Counted from the stretch's first letter, positions 7,020 to 16,538 are shown. The stretch: 64,000 nt of DNA from an uncultured Oscillibacter sp. (GCF_910579365.1 NZ_CAJTUX010000006.1:7419-71418), one strand, 5' to 3'. Numbers and translations: made by a program. The notes: generated from the letters alone by a model not told the origin.

Positions 7020-8309
7020 TCACTCCTCCATCCGGCCAAACAGAATCTCTCCGTCCGTGCCGGTGATCCGCACGGGGCGGACCGCATTGTGCAGCGCCTC
7101 GCCTTCCACCTGCACCTCCGCGTAATTGGGGGCGTGGCCCAGGAAGAGGCCGTCTCCGGCGGGCTGCTCAAACAGCACCTCATACCGCTGGCCCACGCAG
7201 CCCTCCAGATAGGTCCGGCACATTTCCTTGGCCGCTTCCGCCGCCCGGCGGGCCCGCTCCGCCTTGACGGCCTTGGGCACCTGCCGCATCTCCGCCGCAG
7301 GAGTGCCGGGGCGGACAGAGTAGGGGAAGATGTGCATCCGGGCGAAACCGCACCGCCGGATGAAGGCCAAGGTGGCCTCGAACTCCCCGTCCGTCTCCTC
7401 CGGGAAGCCGGCAATCAGGTCCGTGGTGACGGCGGGACGGCGGAAATGGCGGTTCAGCAGCTCCACGGACTGGAGATACCGGGCGGTGTCGTACTTCCGG
7501 CGCATCCGCTTCAAGGTCGCGTCGCACCCGCTCTGGAGGGAGAGGTGAAACTGGGGGCACAGGTCCGGCAGAAGGGCGGCCCGGCGGCAGAACTCCTCCG
7601 TAATGGTCCGGGGCTCCAGACTGCCCAGGCGGAGGCGCACGCCGGGAGCCGCAGCGCTGACGGCCTCCAGCAGGTCAATCAGGGTCAGCCCCTGGTGGAG
7701 GTCCTGGCCCCAGGAGGAGATTTCGATGCCGGTGAGGACGATCTCCCGGTATCCCGCCGCCCGCAGCTCCGCCGCCTGGACCGCCGCCTCCCCCATGTGC
7801 AGGGACCGCACGGGACCCCGAGCATAGGGGATGATGCAGTAGGAGCAGAAGTTGGCGCAGCCGTCCTCCACCTTCAAAAGGGCCCGGGTCCGGCCCTCCA
7901 GCCCACCGGCGGGCAGCCACTCGAAGCCGCGCCGGACCAGGGCACAGTCCATGGACTCCAGGGGCCTTTTCTCCGCCGCCGCCCGCTCCAGCAGGTGGAG
8001 AAAGCCCATCCGGTCCCCGGAGCCGGAAAGCACGTCGGCCCCCAGGGTCCGGGCGTCCTCCGGGTGGGTCTGGGACCAGCAGCCGCACACGGCCACCAGG
8101 GCCTCGGGATGCTCCCGGCGGATCCGGTGAATCATCTGGCGGGACTTCTGGTCGCTGGCGGCGGTGACGGAGCAGGTGTTGACGACATAGACGTCTGCTT
8201 CCCGGCCGAAGGGGACGGTCTCGTGCCCCCTGGCCCGAAGCTCCTGCTCCATGGCCTGGGTCTCGTATTGGTTCACCTTGCAGCCGAGGGTGTAGATGGC
8301 GACTTTCAT
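7020..8309 (-). CDS. mtaB: tRNA t6A37 methylthiotransferase MtaB
   Basis: 429 residues. The N-terminal UPF0004 domain has its three cluster cysteines (TLGCKVNQ Cys10, NTCSVTA Cys46, CGCWSQ near 81). The radical SAM cluster motif is CANFCSYCIIPYARGP near residue 150, and a C-terminal TRAM-like domain ends at GRMEE. It adds a methylthio group to N6-threonylcarbamoyladenosine 37 in tRNAs reading ANN codons. The spacing and the KVNQYETQ start separate it from MiaB (also in this window, at 35595) and RimO. It has its own promoter divergent from the cysteine desulfurase gene. Confidence 0.92.
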   Translation of the reverse strand: MKVAIYTLGCKVNQYETQAMEQELRARGHETVPFGREADVYVVNTCSVTAASDQKSRQMIHRIRREHPEALVAVCGCWSQTHPEDARTLGADVLSGSGDRMGFLHLLERAAAEKRPLESMDCALVRRGFEWLPAGGLEGRTRALLKVEDGCANFCSYCIIPYARGPVRSLHMGEAAVQAAELRAAGYREIVLTGIEISSWGQDLHQGLTLIDLLEAVSAAAPGVRLRLGSLEPRTITEEFCRRAALLPDLCPQFHLSLQSGCDATLKRMRRKYDTARYLQSVELLNRHFRRPAVTTDLIAGFPEETDGEFEATLAFIRRCGFARMHIFPYSVRPGTPAAEMRQVPKAVKAERARRAAEAAKEMCRTYLEGCVGQRYEVLFEQPAGDGLFLGHAPNYAEVQVEGEALHNAVRPVRITGTDGEILFGRMEE

Positions 8310-8326
8310 AGATGCTCAGATTCTCC

Positions 8327-8355
8327 TTGCGCTTTGCGAAATTAGCCTTTATAAT
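8327..8355 (+). promoter_or_regulatory. Promoter of the desulfurase-MATE-rlmA operon
   Basis: TTGCGC (8327-8332), 17-nt spacer, TATAAT (8350-8355). Confidence 0.65.
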
Positions 8356-8370
8356 GGCCTGGTATGCCCC

Positions 8371-8400
8371 ATTATACCGGATACACCCCCTTCAGGGCAA
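8371..8400 (-). promoter_or_regulatory. Promoter of mtaB-yfbR
   Basis: On the minus strand: TTGCCC (8395-8400), 18-nt spacer, TATAAT (8371-8376). It overlaps the leader of the opposite operon, so the two transcripts share about 45 bp. Confidence 0.55.
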
Positions 8401-8425
8401 GACCCGGCGAAAGGAGTTTTTGAGC

Positions 8426-9553
8426 ATGATCTATCTGGACCACGCCGCCACCGCCCCCGTCCCCCAGCCCGTGGCGCAGGCGGTGTACGAGGTGCTGGCC
8501 GGACAGTACGGCAACCCCAGCGCCCAGTATCCCCTGGGCCTGGACATGAAGAAGCGGACGGAGAGCTGGCGCGCCGCCGTGGCCGCCGCCATGGACTGCC
8601 CGCCGGAGCGGCTGTATTTCACCTCCTGCGGCACGGAGGGGGACAACTGGGCCCTTCGGGCCGCCGCGTGGCAGAACCGGCATATGGGACGGCACATCGT
8701 CACCACGGCGGTGGAGCACAGCGCGGTGCTGGAGTGCTGCAAATGGCTGGAGCGGGACGGCTGCGAGGTCACCTACATCGCCCCGGACCAGGACGGCCAT
8801 ATCACCGCAAAGCAGGTGCTGGAGGCCGTGCGGCCGGACACGGCGCTGGTCTCCGTCATGCTGGTGAACAACGAGCTTGGAACCGTTTACCCCGTCGAGG
8901 AGATCGCCGGGGGCCTTCCGGCCCGAAACCCCAGGACCCTTCTCCACACCGACGCGGTTCAGGGGCTCACCGCCTTTTCCGTCCGGCGGCTGGGGGCGGA
9001 CCTGGTTACGGTCTCCGCCCACAAGATCGGCGGACCCAAGGGCGTGGGCGCGCTGTACATCGGTCCCCGGGTGAAGAATCCCCGGCCCCTCCTGGCCGGC
9101 GGCGGGCAGGAGCGGGGCCTTCGCTCCGGCACCGAGGCCACGGCCCAGGTCGCGGGCTTCGCCAAGGCGGCGGCTCTGCGGATGGAGCGGCTGGACCAGG
9201 ACAGGGCCCATCTGGCGGCGCTGCGGGCCTATGCGGAAGAGCGGCTGCTGGCCATTCCGGACATGGTCCGGGTGGGGGCGGGAACGGCGCCCCACATTCT
9301 GGCGCTGTCCCTGGCGGGCTGGCCCAGCCAGAACACGGTTAACGCCCTGGGCGCCCAGGACATCTGCATCTCCGCCGGCTCCGCCTGCCACCAGGGCAAA
9401 CCCAGCCACGTGGTGGCGGCGCTGAAGCTGCCCAAGCGGGTGGCCGCCGGGGTCATCCGCCTGAGCTTCGGCCCGGAGACCACGGAGGCGGAAATCGACG
9501 CCTGCGTCCAGGCGCTGCGCCAATACCACGATACCCGAATGCCCATGCTGTGA
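8426..9553 (+). CDS. Cysteine desulfurase (NifS/IscS class)
   Basis: 375 residues from ATG 8426 behind AAAGGAG. MIYLDHAATAP is the classic start. The PLP lysine is in VSAHKIGGPKG near residue 200, TEGDNWALR and VEHSAV are cofactor contacts, and the catalytic cysteine is in SAGSACHQGKPSHV near 321. It takes sulfur from cysteine as a persulfide for Fe-S clusters, thio-modified tRNA or other acceptors. No IscU or MnmA lies beside it; mtaB, divergent from it, is itself a sulfur-using enzyme. It is the first gene of a four-gene coupled run. Confidence 0.9.
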   Translation: MIYLDHAATAPVPQPVAQAVYEVLAGQYGNPSAQYPLGLDMKKRTESWRAAVAAAMDCPPERLYFTSCGTEGDNWALRAAAWQNRHMGRHIVTTAVEHSAVLECCKWLERDGCEVTYIAPDQDGHITAKQVLEAVRPDTALVSVMLVNNELGTVYPVEEIAGGLPARNPRTLLHTDAVQGLTAFSVRRLGADLVTVSAHKIGGPKGVGALYIGPRVKNPRPLLAGGGQERGLRSGTEATAQVAGFAKAAALRMERLDQDRAHLAALRAYAEERLLAIPDMVRVGAGTAPHILALSLAGWPSQNTVNALGAQDICISAGSACHQGKPSHVVAALKLPKRVAAGVIRLSFGPETTEAEIDACVQALRQYHDTRMPML

Positions 9554-9561
9554 GGTGCGCC

Positions 9562-10950
9562 ATGCTTTCATTTCTCCGCCGTGAGCCGGGCTTTTACAAA
9601 CGGCTCTTCCAGCTCTCCCTGCCCATGATTCTCCAGAACCTCATCACCTTCTCCCTGGGCCTCATCGACACCTTCATGGTCTCCCGCCTGGGGAACGCCG
9701 AGATGGCCGCCGTCACCACCGCCAACGTCCCTGTCTTCCTCCTCATCAGCATCGTCTTCGGCTTTCAAAGCGGCCTGGGCATCCTGGTGAGCCAGTATTG
9801 GGGGAAGGGGGACGAGAAGAGCGTCAGCCGGGCCCTGGGGGTCTCCTCCCTGATCGGAACGGCCGTCACCCTGACCCTGGCGCTGGTCTTCTTCCTCTTC
9901 CCGGTGCCCGTGATGGACCTTCTCTCCAACAAGCATGAGCTCAGCCTTCTGGGGGGACCCTATCTCCGGGTCATCGGCTTTTCCTATGTCTTCAACATGC
10001 TCTCCTCCCTCTATGTCAGCGCCCAGCGGAGCGTGGAGAACCCGGCCTTCGGCATGAAGCTCTTCGGCTTTTCCACCATTTTAAACACCGGGCTGAACTA
10101 TCTTCTGATCTTCGGCAACGGGGGCTTCCCCGCCCTGGGGGTGGCCGGGGCCGCCATCGCCACGCTGCTGGCCCGGGTGAGCGAGTTTGTCATCTGCGCG
10201 GTGTGCGCCCTGCGCAGCCGCACCATCCCTTTGCACCTGGGGCTGTTTTTCCATCCGGGCGTGGACATGATGCGCCGCTTTGTGAAATACGCCTCTCCGG
10301 TGGTCCTGAACGAGACGGCCTGGGGCCTGGGGAACTCCATGCTCACCGTCATCCTGGGCTATACGGACAACTCCGTGGAAATGCTGGCGGCCAACGCCGT
10401 CATGGGCAACCTGAACCGGCTGTTCCTGGTGGTCTGCTTCGGCCTGGGAGCCGCCACGGCGGTGATGGTGGGCAAGGCCATCGGCGAGGGGCGGAGCCGG
10501 GCCCAGGTCATGGACCTGAGCCGGACCCTCATCTGGTTCTCCGTCCTGGTGGGAACGGTACTGGCGGTTTTCTCCATCGCCCTGGTGCCCCTGCTCTTCG
10601 TGCCGGTGATCTTCCCCATGTTCAAGCTCTTCGGCCTCTCCGCCGAGATCGCCACGGCTCTGGCCGTCATGGGCTTTGCCGCCATTCCCCTTCACGCCTG
10701 CGCCATCTCCGCCGTCACCGGCGTCCTCCGCTCCGGCGGGGACGTGTTCTGGGCCACGGCGCTGGACATCGGCCCGCAGTGGGTGGTCTGCCTCCCTGTG
10801 ACGGCCCTGGCGGCCCTGGTTTTCAAGCTGGGGTGCTGGCCCATCGCCTGCGCCATCCAGCTGGAGAGCGTGGTCAAGTTCCCCCTCTGCCTCTGGCGGG
10901 TGCGGAGCGGAAGGTGGATCAACGACGTGACGGGAGGGGAGGAAGCATGA
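9562..10950 (+). CDS. MATE-family multidrug/Na+ antiporter
   Basis: 462 residues, all hydrophobic helices in the MATE arrangement of two six-helix halves. The N-terminal motif RLFQLSLPMILQNLITFSLGLIDT-type is present, as is SRLGNAEMAAVTTANVPVF. I place the start at ATG 9562 (GAGGTG 5 nt upstream) and not at GTG 9550, which overlaps the desulfurase stop without a ribosome-binding site. Exports cationic compounds in exchange for Na+ or H+. The stop overlaps the next ATG. Confidence 0.9.
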   Translation: MLSFLRREPGFYKRLFQLSLPMILQNLITFSLGLIDTFMVSRLGNAEMAAVTTANVPVFLLISIVFGFQSGLGILVSQYWGKGDEKSVSRALGVSSLIGTAVTLTLALVFFLFPVPVMDLLSNKHELSLLGGPYLRVIGFSYVFNMLSSLYVSAQRSVENPAFGMKLFGFSTILNTGLNYLLIFGNGGFPALGVAGAAIATLLARVSEFVICAVCALRSRTIPLHLGLFFHPGVDMMRRFVKYASPVVLNETAWGLGNSMLTVILGYTDNSVEMLAANAVMGNLNRLFLVVCFGLGAATAVMVGKAIGEGRSRAQVMDLSRTLIWFSVLVGTVLAVFSIALVPLLFVPVIFPMFKLFGLSAEIATALAVMGFAAIPLHACAISAVTGVLRSGGDVFWATALDIGPQWVVCLPVTALAALVFKLGCWPIACAIQLESVVKFPLCLWRVRSGRWINDVTGGEEA

Positions 10951-11816
10951 GCCTCTTCCGCTGCCCCCTCTGCGCCCGGCCCCTGGAGCGGGAGGGAAGC
11001 GCCCTCCGCTGCCCCGAAGGACACAGCTTCGACCTGGCGCGGGAGGGCTACGTCCACCTCCTGCCTCCCAACCAAAAGCACTCCGTCCTCCCCGGCGACG
11101 GCCGGGAGATGGTGCTTGCCCGGCGGGAGTTTCTTTCCAAAGGGTATTACAAGTCCTTATTGAATACGATCTGCAATCAGTTTCTGACCCTGCCGGGGGA
11201 CGCGCCGGCCATTTTGGACGCGGGCTGCGGCGAGGGATACTACACCGCCGGAGTCTATGACGCCCTGCGCGCCGCCGGGAAACGTCCTTGCATGGCGGGG
11301 ACGGACATTTCCAAGCTGGCCCTCCGCTCCGCCGGAAAGCGGCGGCGGGAGATCGCCTTCGCCGTGGCGTCCTCCTACCGCCTGCCTCTGGCGGACGGCA
11401 GCGTGGACGGGCTGCTGAACTGCTTTTCTCCCCTGGCGCTGGAGGAGTTTTGGCGGGTGCTGAAGCCTGGGGGGCGGTTTGTCTATGTGGTTCCCGGCCC
11501 CCGGCATCTCTGGGAGATGAAGGAAATTCTCTACGACCGCCCCTATCCCAACGAGGAGCGGGAGACGCCTTACGAGGGCTTCGTCTACCGGGAGATTCTT
11601 TCGGTGGACGGCTCCATCCTCTTGGAGGGGAGGGAGGCCATTCAAAACCTCTTCCGCATGACCCCCTATTTCTGGAAGACCCCCCGCGCCGGAGCGGAGC
11701 GCCTGGCCGCGCTGGAGCGGCTGGAGGTTCGGACCTCCTTCCGGGTTCACGTGTTTGAAAAAGCGGAGGGCGCCGCGCGCCCCTCCCCGGGCGAAAAGAA
11801 AGGAGTATCGCCATGA
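10947..11816 (+). CDS. rlmA: 23S rRNA methyltransferase, RlmA family
   Basis: 289 residues, starting at an ATG that overlaps the MATE stop (ATGA) behind GGGAGG. The N-terminal zinc finger has four ligands: CPLCARPL, then CPEGHSFD (Cys, Cys, Cys, His). The SAM-binding motif ILDAGCGEGYYTA lies near residue 90 and motif IV LLNCFSPLALEEF near 157. RlmA enzymes methylate G745/G748 in helix 35 of 23S rRNA at the tylosin/macrolide site. Position beside a MATE exporter is compatible with a drug-tolerance pairing, but that is inference. Confidence 0.85.
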   Translation: MSLFRCPLCARPLEREGSALRCPEGHSFDLAREGYVHLLPPNQKHSVLPGDGREMVLARREFLSKGYYKSLLNTICNQFLTLPGDAPAILDAGCGEGYYTAGVYDALRAAGKRPCMAGTDISKLALRSAGKRRREIAFAVASSYRLPLADGSVDGLLNCFSPLALEEFWRVLKPGGRFVYVVPGPRHLWEMKEILYDRPYPNEERETPYEGFVYREILSVDGSILLEGREAIQNLFRMTPYFWKTPRAGAERLAALERLEVRTSFRVHVFEKAEGAARPSPGEKKGVSP

Positions 11817-12517
11817 AAGCCAATCCCACCCGTTCGGCCCTGCTGCTCATCGACATGGAAAACGGCTTTGTGGACCGCCGGGGCGGCCACTGCATCCGGG
11901 GGGCCCAGGCCACCGTCCCCGCCTGCGTCCACGCCCTGGACCTGGCCAGGAGCAAGGGCATCCCCGTCTTCTTCGTCAAGCGCATCTACCGCGCCGACGG
12001 CAGCGACGTGGAGCTCACCCGCTACGCCGCCTGGAAGGCAGGGGGACACGCCTGCACCCCGGCCTCCTCCGGGCCCAACAGCGCCCAGGCGCCGGAGGGG
12101 CTCCGCCCCCAGCCGGGGGACTGGACCATCATCAAGCCCCGGTGGAGCGCCTTTTTCCAGACGGAGCTGGACCTGATTCTCCGCCGTCTGGACGTGCGGA
12201 CGGTGATCCTGGCGGGAACCACCACCCCCAACTGCGTCCGCACCACCTGTTACGACGCCATCGCCCTGGAGTACAACACCGTGGTGCTGACGGACTGCTG
12301 CTCCTCCCAGACGGAGGAAATTCAGCGGGTGAACCTGGAGGATATGCAGCGGGCGGGGGCCGTTCTCATGGACAGCGCCGCCTTCGCCGCCTACGGACCG
12401 GAGACGGTGCCGGACCTCTCCGCCGCCATCCGGGGGGAGATGCTGGCCTCCGATACCTTTCCCGAGCCCTTCGCCGCGGAGGAAAACGGCGCCGTGGGCT
12501 GGGTGGACCGCTGGTGA
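11813..12517 (+). CDS. Isochorismatase-like cysteine hydrolase
   Basis: 234 residues from ATG 11813, overlapping the rlmA stop (ATGA) with GGAG upstream. The cysteine-hydrolase triad is visible: Asp in ALLLIDMENGF (residue 14), Lys in TIIKPRWSAFF near 107, and Cys in TTTPNCVRTTCYDA near 143 with the usual cis-peptide before it. Members cleave nicotinamide, isochorismate, biuret, N-carbamoyl compounds or peroxyureidoacrylate; the substrate cannot be told here. It ends the coupled run; a long non-coding stretch follows. Confidence 0.85.
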   Translation: MKANPTRSALLLIDMENGFVDRRGGHCIRGAQATVPACVHALDLARSKGIPVFFVKRIYRADGSDVELTRYAAWKAGGHACTPASSGPNSAQAPEGLRPQPGDWTIIKPRWSAFFQTELDLILRRLDVRTVILAGTTTPNCVRTTCYDAIALEYNTVVLTDCCSSQTEEIQRVNLEDMQRAGAVLMDSAAFAAYGPETVPDLSAAIRGEMLASDTFPEPFAAEENGAVGWVDRW

Positions 12518-12634
12518 ATCCGCGTGCAGTTGTGAACGTTTGCGTGAATTTTCAAGTCCCTTCCGTCAAAGCGCAAAAAAAGGATATAAGCCTTTGGCCA
12601 AATCGGAAAATTTTCGAAAGGTAGAGAAAAACCG

Positions 12635-12663
12635 TTGATTTTTCAAGGGAAAAGTGCTAATTT
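12635..12663 (+). promoter_or_regulatory. Promoter of the inositol operon
   Basis: TTGATT (12635-12640), 17-nt spacer, TAATTT (12658-12663), about 110 nt upstream of iolE. No other convincing sigma-A site is seen in this gap. Confidence 0.5.
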
Positions 12664-12671
12664 TAACCTAG

Positions 12672-12685
12672 CGAAAACGATTGCG
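12672..12685. promoter_or_regulatory. LacI/CcpA-type operator overlapping the transcription start
   Basis: CGAAAACGATTGCG matches the LacI-family consensus TGNAAACGNTTNCA at every fixed position except the two end bases. It sits 9 nt after the -10 box, where a bound repressor would block initiation. Candidate binders are CcpA-Ser-P-HPr/Crh or a dedicated LacI-type inositol regulator; neither gene is in the window. Confidence 0.5.
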
Positions 12686-12775
12686 GGGCATCCTGCCCTC
12701 CAGCGGTTTCCCTCTCTAACCCCCGGGGGCTCTCCAAGCCCCGGAATGCCAATAATTTCAAGGAGGTCGCTTCCC

Positions 12776-13678
12776 ATGTTTGATCCCAAAAACGTTTCCC
12801 TGGGCATCGCGCCCATCGGCTGGTGCAACGACGATATGCCGGAGCTCGGCGCCGAGAACACCTTCCAGCAGATCGTCAGCGAGATGGCTCTGGCCGGGTT
12901 CACCGGCTGCGAGATCGGCAACAAATACCCGACGGACCCCGCGGAGCTGAAAAAGGCTCTGGACCTCCGGGGCATGCGCATTGCCAGCCGCTGGTATTCC
13001 TCCTTTATCCTGACCCGCCCCTTTGAGGAGGAGGAGAAGGACTTCAAGGCCAATCTGGACTTCCTGGCCGCCGTGGGGGCCAACCGCATCAACGTCAGCG
13101 AGCAGAGCTATTCCATCCAGGGCCAGATGGACACCCCCGTCCTCACCGGCGGGCACAAGCACGTGATGGACGACGCCGAGTGGGCCTGGTTCTGCGACGG
13201 GCTCAACAAGCTGGGCAAGGTCGCGGCGGACCGGGGCTTCAAGCTCTGCTTCCACCACCATATGGGCACCGTGGTCCAGACCAGCGAGGAGACGGACCGC
13301 ATGATGGCCAACACTGATCCCCGGTACGTGTTCCTCTGCTATGACACCGGCCACTTCACCTTCGCCGGGGAGGCCCCCCTGACCATGCTGAAGAAGTACG
13401 TGGACCGGGTGGGCCACGTCCATCTGAAGGACATGCGCCTGCCGGTGGTGGAAGAGGCCCGGAAGAACAACTGGAGCTTCCTCCAGTCCGTGCGCAGCGG
13501 CGCGTTCACGGTTCCCGGCGACGGCGATGTGGACTTTGACCCCGTGTTCAAGGTGCTGGCGGACGCCGGCTATCAGGGCTGGCTGCTGGTGGAGGCCGAG
13601 CAGGACCCCGCCAAGGCCAATCCCCTGGAATACGCCATGAAGGGCCGCAAGTACATCAAGGAGCACACCGGCCTTTGA
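12776..13678 (+). CDS. iolE: myo-Inosose-2 dehydratase IolE
   Basis: 300 residues from ATG 12776 with AGGAGG 8 nt upstream. Xylose-isomerase-like TIM barrel: start LGIAPIGWCNDDMPELG, metal and base residues in LCFHHHMGT near 162, CYDTGHFTFAG near 193, GHVHLKDMR near 217 and LLVEAEQDPAKANP near the end. IolE dehydrates 2-keto-myo-inositol to 3D-trihydroxycyclohexane-1,2-dione (THcHDO), the step before IolD. First gene of the operon with iolB, iolD and iolG. Confidence 0.9.
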   Translation: MFDPKNVSLGIAPIGWCNDDMPELGAENTFQQIVSEMALAGFTGCEIGNKYPTDPAELKKALDLRGMRIASRWYSSFILTRPFEEEEKDFKANLDFLAAVGANRINVSEQSYSIQGQMDTPVLTGGHKHVMDDAEWAWFCDGLNKLGKVAADRGFKLCFHHHMGTVVQTSEETDRMMANTDPRYVFLCYDTGHFTFAGEAPLTMLKKYVDRVGHVHLKDMRLPVVEEARKNNWSFLQSVRSGAFTVPGDGDVDFDPVFKVLADAGYQGWLLVEAEQDPAKANPLEYAMKGRKYIKEHTGL

Positions 13679-13709
13679 TACCGCCGCGGTTTGATTGATG
13701 ATCCCCCTG

Positions 13710-13734
13710 TAGGGGCGGCAGTCTGCCGCCCCTA
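13710..13734. repeat. Dispersed GC-rich hairpin between iolE and iolB
   Basis: Perfect 11-bp inverted repeat, TAGGGGCGGCA - GTC - TGCCGCCCCTA. It is the same core as the end of the 124-nt repeats at 41219 and 60098, and part of it is seen at 6405. In the mRNA it would be a stable hairpin between two genes. Confidence 0.75.
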
Positions 13735-13777
13735 TGGTCCCTTCCCCCAAAAACGCTCGGATATGGAGATGATTCCA

Positions 13778-14578
13778 ATGACCTATTTCAGCAAGAACGA
13801 GGAGCTTAAGCAGGGCTACAATTCCTATATCGACGCCGCCGCGGACGATATGGGCACCCAGATGGACGTGGGCCTCCTGGTGATGGAGCCCGGCGACGTC
13901 TTTACCTTTGAGGAGGCGGAAAAGGAAATCGCCGTCCTCCTCTTCGCCGGAAAGGTGACCTACGCCTGGGCCGGGAAGACCGTGGAGGCCGACCGCCCCG
14001 ACTGCTTCCACCACGAGGCGTACTGCCTCCTGGCGGGCCGGGGCGAGAAGATCACCCTCACCGCCCACGCCCACAGCGAACTCTACATTCAAAAGACTCT
14101 GAACGACAAGCCCTTCGAGGCTGTCATGTACACCCCGGATACCGTGCAGACCCAGCACGCCGGCTGCAACGGCGAGCTTCTGGGCTGCATGGAGCGGGAG
14201 ATCAAGACCTTTTTTGACCATGACAATGCCCCCTTCTCCAACATGGTCCTGGGCGAGGTGCTGAACCACCCCGGCAAGTGGTCCTCCTATCCCCCTCACC
14301 ACCATCCCCAGCCGGAGGTCTATTTCTACCGCTTTGACTATCCCCAGGGCTTTGGCGCGGGCTTTGCCAACGGCGAGATTTACAAGACCGGCCAGAACGG
14401 TCTGGCCGTCATCACCAGCGGCTTCCACTCTCAGACCGCCGCGCCGGGCTACGCCATGTGCTACGCCTGGGGCATCCGGCACCTGGAGGGGGACCCCTGG
14501 CTGAAGACCCGCATCGACGACGAGGAGCACGCGTGGCTCTGGAAGAGCGACGCCAACGAGCACATCTATCAGGGATAA
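13778..14578 (+). CDS. iolB: 5-Deoxy-glucuronate isomerase IolB
   Basis: 266 residues from ATG 13778 (GGAG 9 nt upstream); an earlier in-frame ATG at 13763 has no ribosome-binding site. Double cupin: ELYIQKTLND in the first half; SSYPPHHHPQPEVYFYRF in the second holds metal histidines, and TSGFHSQTAAPGYAMCYAW closes the barrel. IolB converts 5-deoxy-D-glucuronate from IolD into 5-dehydro-2-deoxy-gluconate. The next enzymes (IolC, IolJ, IolA) are not in this window. Confidence 0.92.
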   Translation: MTYFSKNEELKQGYNSYIDAAADDMGTQMDVGLLVMEPGDVFTFEEAEKEIAVLLFAGKVTYAWAGKTVEADRPDCFHHEAYCLLAGRGEKITLTAHAHSELYIQKTLNDKPFEAVMYTPDTVQTQHAGCNGELLGCMEREIKTFFDHDNAPFSNMVLGEVLNHPGKWSSYPPHHHPQPEVYFYRFDYPQGFGAGFANGEIYKTGQNGLAVITSGFHSQTAAPGYAMCYAWGIRHLEGDPWLKTRIDDEEHAWLWKSDANEHIYQG

Positions 14579-14599
14579 GATTTTAAGGAGGTCTTTCCA

Positions 14600-16528
14600 A
14601 TGGAAACCATTCGCTTAACGACGGCCCAGGCCATTGTCAAATTCCTGGATAACCAGTACGTCTCTATGGACGGCGTGGAGACCAAGTTCGTAAAGGGCTT
14701 TTTCACCATCTTCGGCCACGGCATCGCCGTGGGCCTGGGCGAGGCCCTGGACAGCAACCCCGGCGGCCTCAAGGTCATGCAGGGCCGGAACGAACAGGGC
14801 ATGTGCCACACGGCCATCGCCTTTGCCAAGCAGAACGGGCGCAAGCAGATCATCGCCTGCGCCTCCTCCGTGGGCCCCGGCGCGGCCAACATGGTCACCG
14901 CCTGCGCCACCGCCACGGTCAACAACATCCCCCTGCTGGTCTTCCCGGCGGACACCTTCGCCTCCCGCCAGCCGGACCCGGTGCTCCAGCAGCTGGAGCA
15001 GAGCAGCAGCCTGGCCGTCTCCACCAACGACGCCTTCAAGCCCGTGTGCAAGTACTGGGACCGGGTGACCCGCCCCGAGCAGGTCATGACCGCCCTCATC
15101 AACGCCATGCGGGTTCTCACCGACCCCGCCGAGACCGGCGCGTGCTGCATCGCCCTGCCCCAGGACGTGGAGGGCGAGAGCTACGACTTCCCCACCTACT
15201 TCTTTGAGAAGCGGGTCCACCGCATCACCCGGCCCGCGGCCGTGGAGGAGGAGCTGGAGGACATCACGGAAATCATCTCCAAGGCCAAGAAGCCCCTGGT
15301 CATCGTGGGCGGCGGCGTGCGCTACTCCGACGCGGGGGAGACCGTGGAGCAGTTCTGCGAGGAGTTCCACATTCCCTTTGGCGAGACTCAGGCGGGCAAG
15401 AGCGCCTGCAAGTCCAGCCATCCCTACTGCCTGGGCGGCATCGGCGTGACGGGGACCTACGCCTCCAATGTCATCGCCAAGGACGCGGATGTGGTCATCG
15501 CCATCGGTTCCCGCCTCAGCGACTTCACCACCAGCTCCAAGCGGCTGTACCGGAATGAGAACGTGAAGTTCGTCACCATCAACAACTGCCGCTTCCACGC
15601 CTACAAAATGGACGCGGTAAAGGCCGTTGGCGACGCGAAGGTTACGGTCAAGGCCCTGGCGGAGAAGCTCCGGGCCAAGGGCTATGTCTCCGCCTATACG
15701 GATGAGATCACCAAGGCCAAGGCCGCCTGGGACGAGGAGATGAAGCGTCTGGCGGGCATCGAGTACACCGGCGACGGTTTCGAGCCCATCATCAAGGCCC
15801 GGGACCCCCGCACGGTTCCCGAGTTCGTGAAGCTGACGGACGGCAAGATCACCCAGACCGCCGCCCTGGCGGCCATCCGGCGGGTGATCGACGAGGACGC
15901 CACCATCATCACCGCCGGCGGGTCTCTCCCCAGCTGCATGCAGCGGATGTGGACCACCGACAAGCGGGGCGGCTATCACGCCGAGTACGGCTATTCCTGC
16001 ATGGGCTATGAAGTCGCGGCGACTCTCGGCGTAAAATTCGCCGAGCCGGAGAACGAGGTTTACTGCGTGGTGGGCGACTCCAGCTTCCAGATGCTCCACA
16101 GCGAGATCATGACCATCATGCAGGAGAAGCAGAAGGTCAACATTCTGGTCTTTGACAACTGCGGCTTCGGCTGCATCAACAACCTGGAGATGAACCACGG
16201 CATCGGGAGCCTGGCCACCGAGTTCCGCTACACCGACGGCAAGAAGCCCTGCGGAGACCTGATTCCCGTGGACTATGCCAAGATCGGCGAGGGCTATGGC
16301 CTGAAGTCCTACACCTGCAAGACCATCGCCGAGCTGGAGGCTGCCCTGGAAGACGCGAAGAAGCAGACCGTGGCCTGCCTCTTCGACCTGAAGGTTATCC
16401 CCAAGACCATGACCGACGGCTATGAGTCCTGGTGGAACGTGGGTCTTGCCGATGTGTCCGAGAAGGAGAGCGTCCGGAAGGCTTGGGAAGGCGTGAAGGC
16501 CGGCCGGGACGAGGCCCGGAAGTACTAA
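14600..16528 (+). CDS. iolD: THcHDO hydrolase IolD (thiamine diphosphate enzyme)
   Basis: 642 residues, behind AAGGAGG. Acetolactate-synthase fold: the N-terminal Pyr domain has the catalytic Glu in GRNEQGMCHTAIA near residue 66, the central domain has LVIVGGGVRYSDAG, and the C-terminal PP domain carries the ThDP motif VVGDSSFQMLHSEI, closed by VFDNCGFGCINN. IolD cleaves the cyclic dione to open-chain 5-deoxyglucuronate. The length fits the family (about 640). Confidence 0.95.
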   Translation: METIRLTTAQAIVKFLDNQYVSMDGVETKFVKGFFTIFGHGIAVGLGEALDSNPGGLKVMQGRNEQGMCHTAIAFAKQNGRKQIIACASSVGPGAANMVTACATATVNNIPLLVFPADTFASRQPDPVLQQLEQSSSLAVSTNDAFKPVCKYWDRVTRPEQVMTALINAMRVLTDPAETGACCIALPQDVEGESYDFPTYFFEKRVHRITRPAAVEEELEDITEIISKAKKPLVIVGGGVRYSDAGETVEQFCEEFHIPFGETQAGKSACKSSHPYCLGGIGVTGTYASNVIAKDADVVIAIGSRLSDFTTSSKRLYRNENVKFVTINNCRFHAYKMDAVKAVGDAKVTVKALAEKLRAKGYVSAYTDEITKAKAAWDEEMKRLAGIEYTGDGFEPIIKARDPRTVPEFVKLTDGKITQTAALAAIRRVIDEDATIITAGGSLPSCMQRMWTTDKRGGYHAEYGYSCMGYEVAATLGVKFAEPENEVYCVVGDSSFQMLHSEIMTIMQEKQKVNILVFDNCGFGCINNLEMNHGIGSLATEFRYTDGKKPCGDLIPVDYAKIGEGYGLKSYTCKTIAELEAALEDAKKQTVACLFDLKVIPKTMTDGYESWWNVGLADVSEKESVRKAWEGVKAGRDEARKY

Positions 16529-16538
16529 GTTTCTAAGA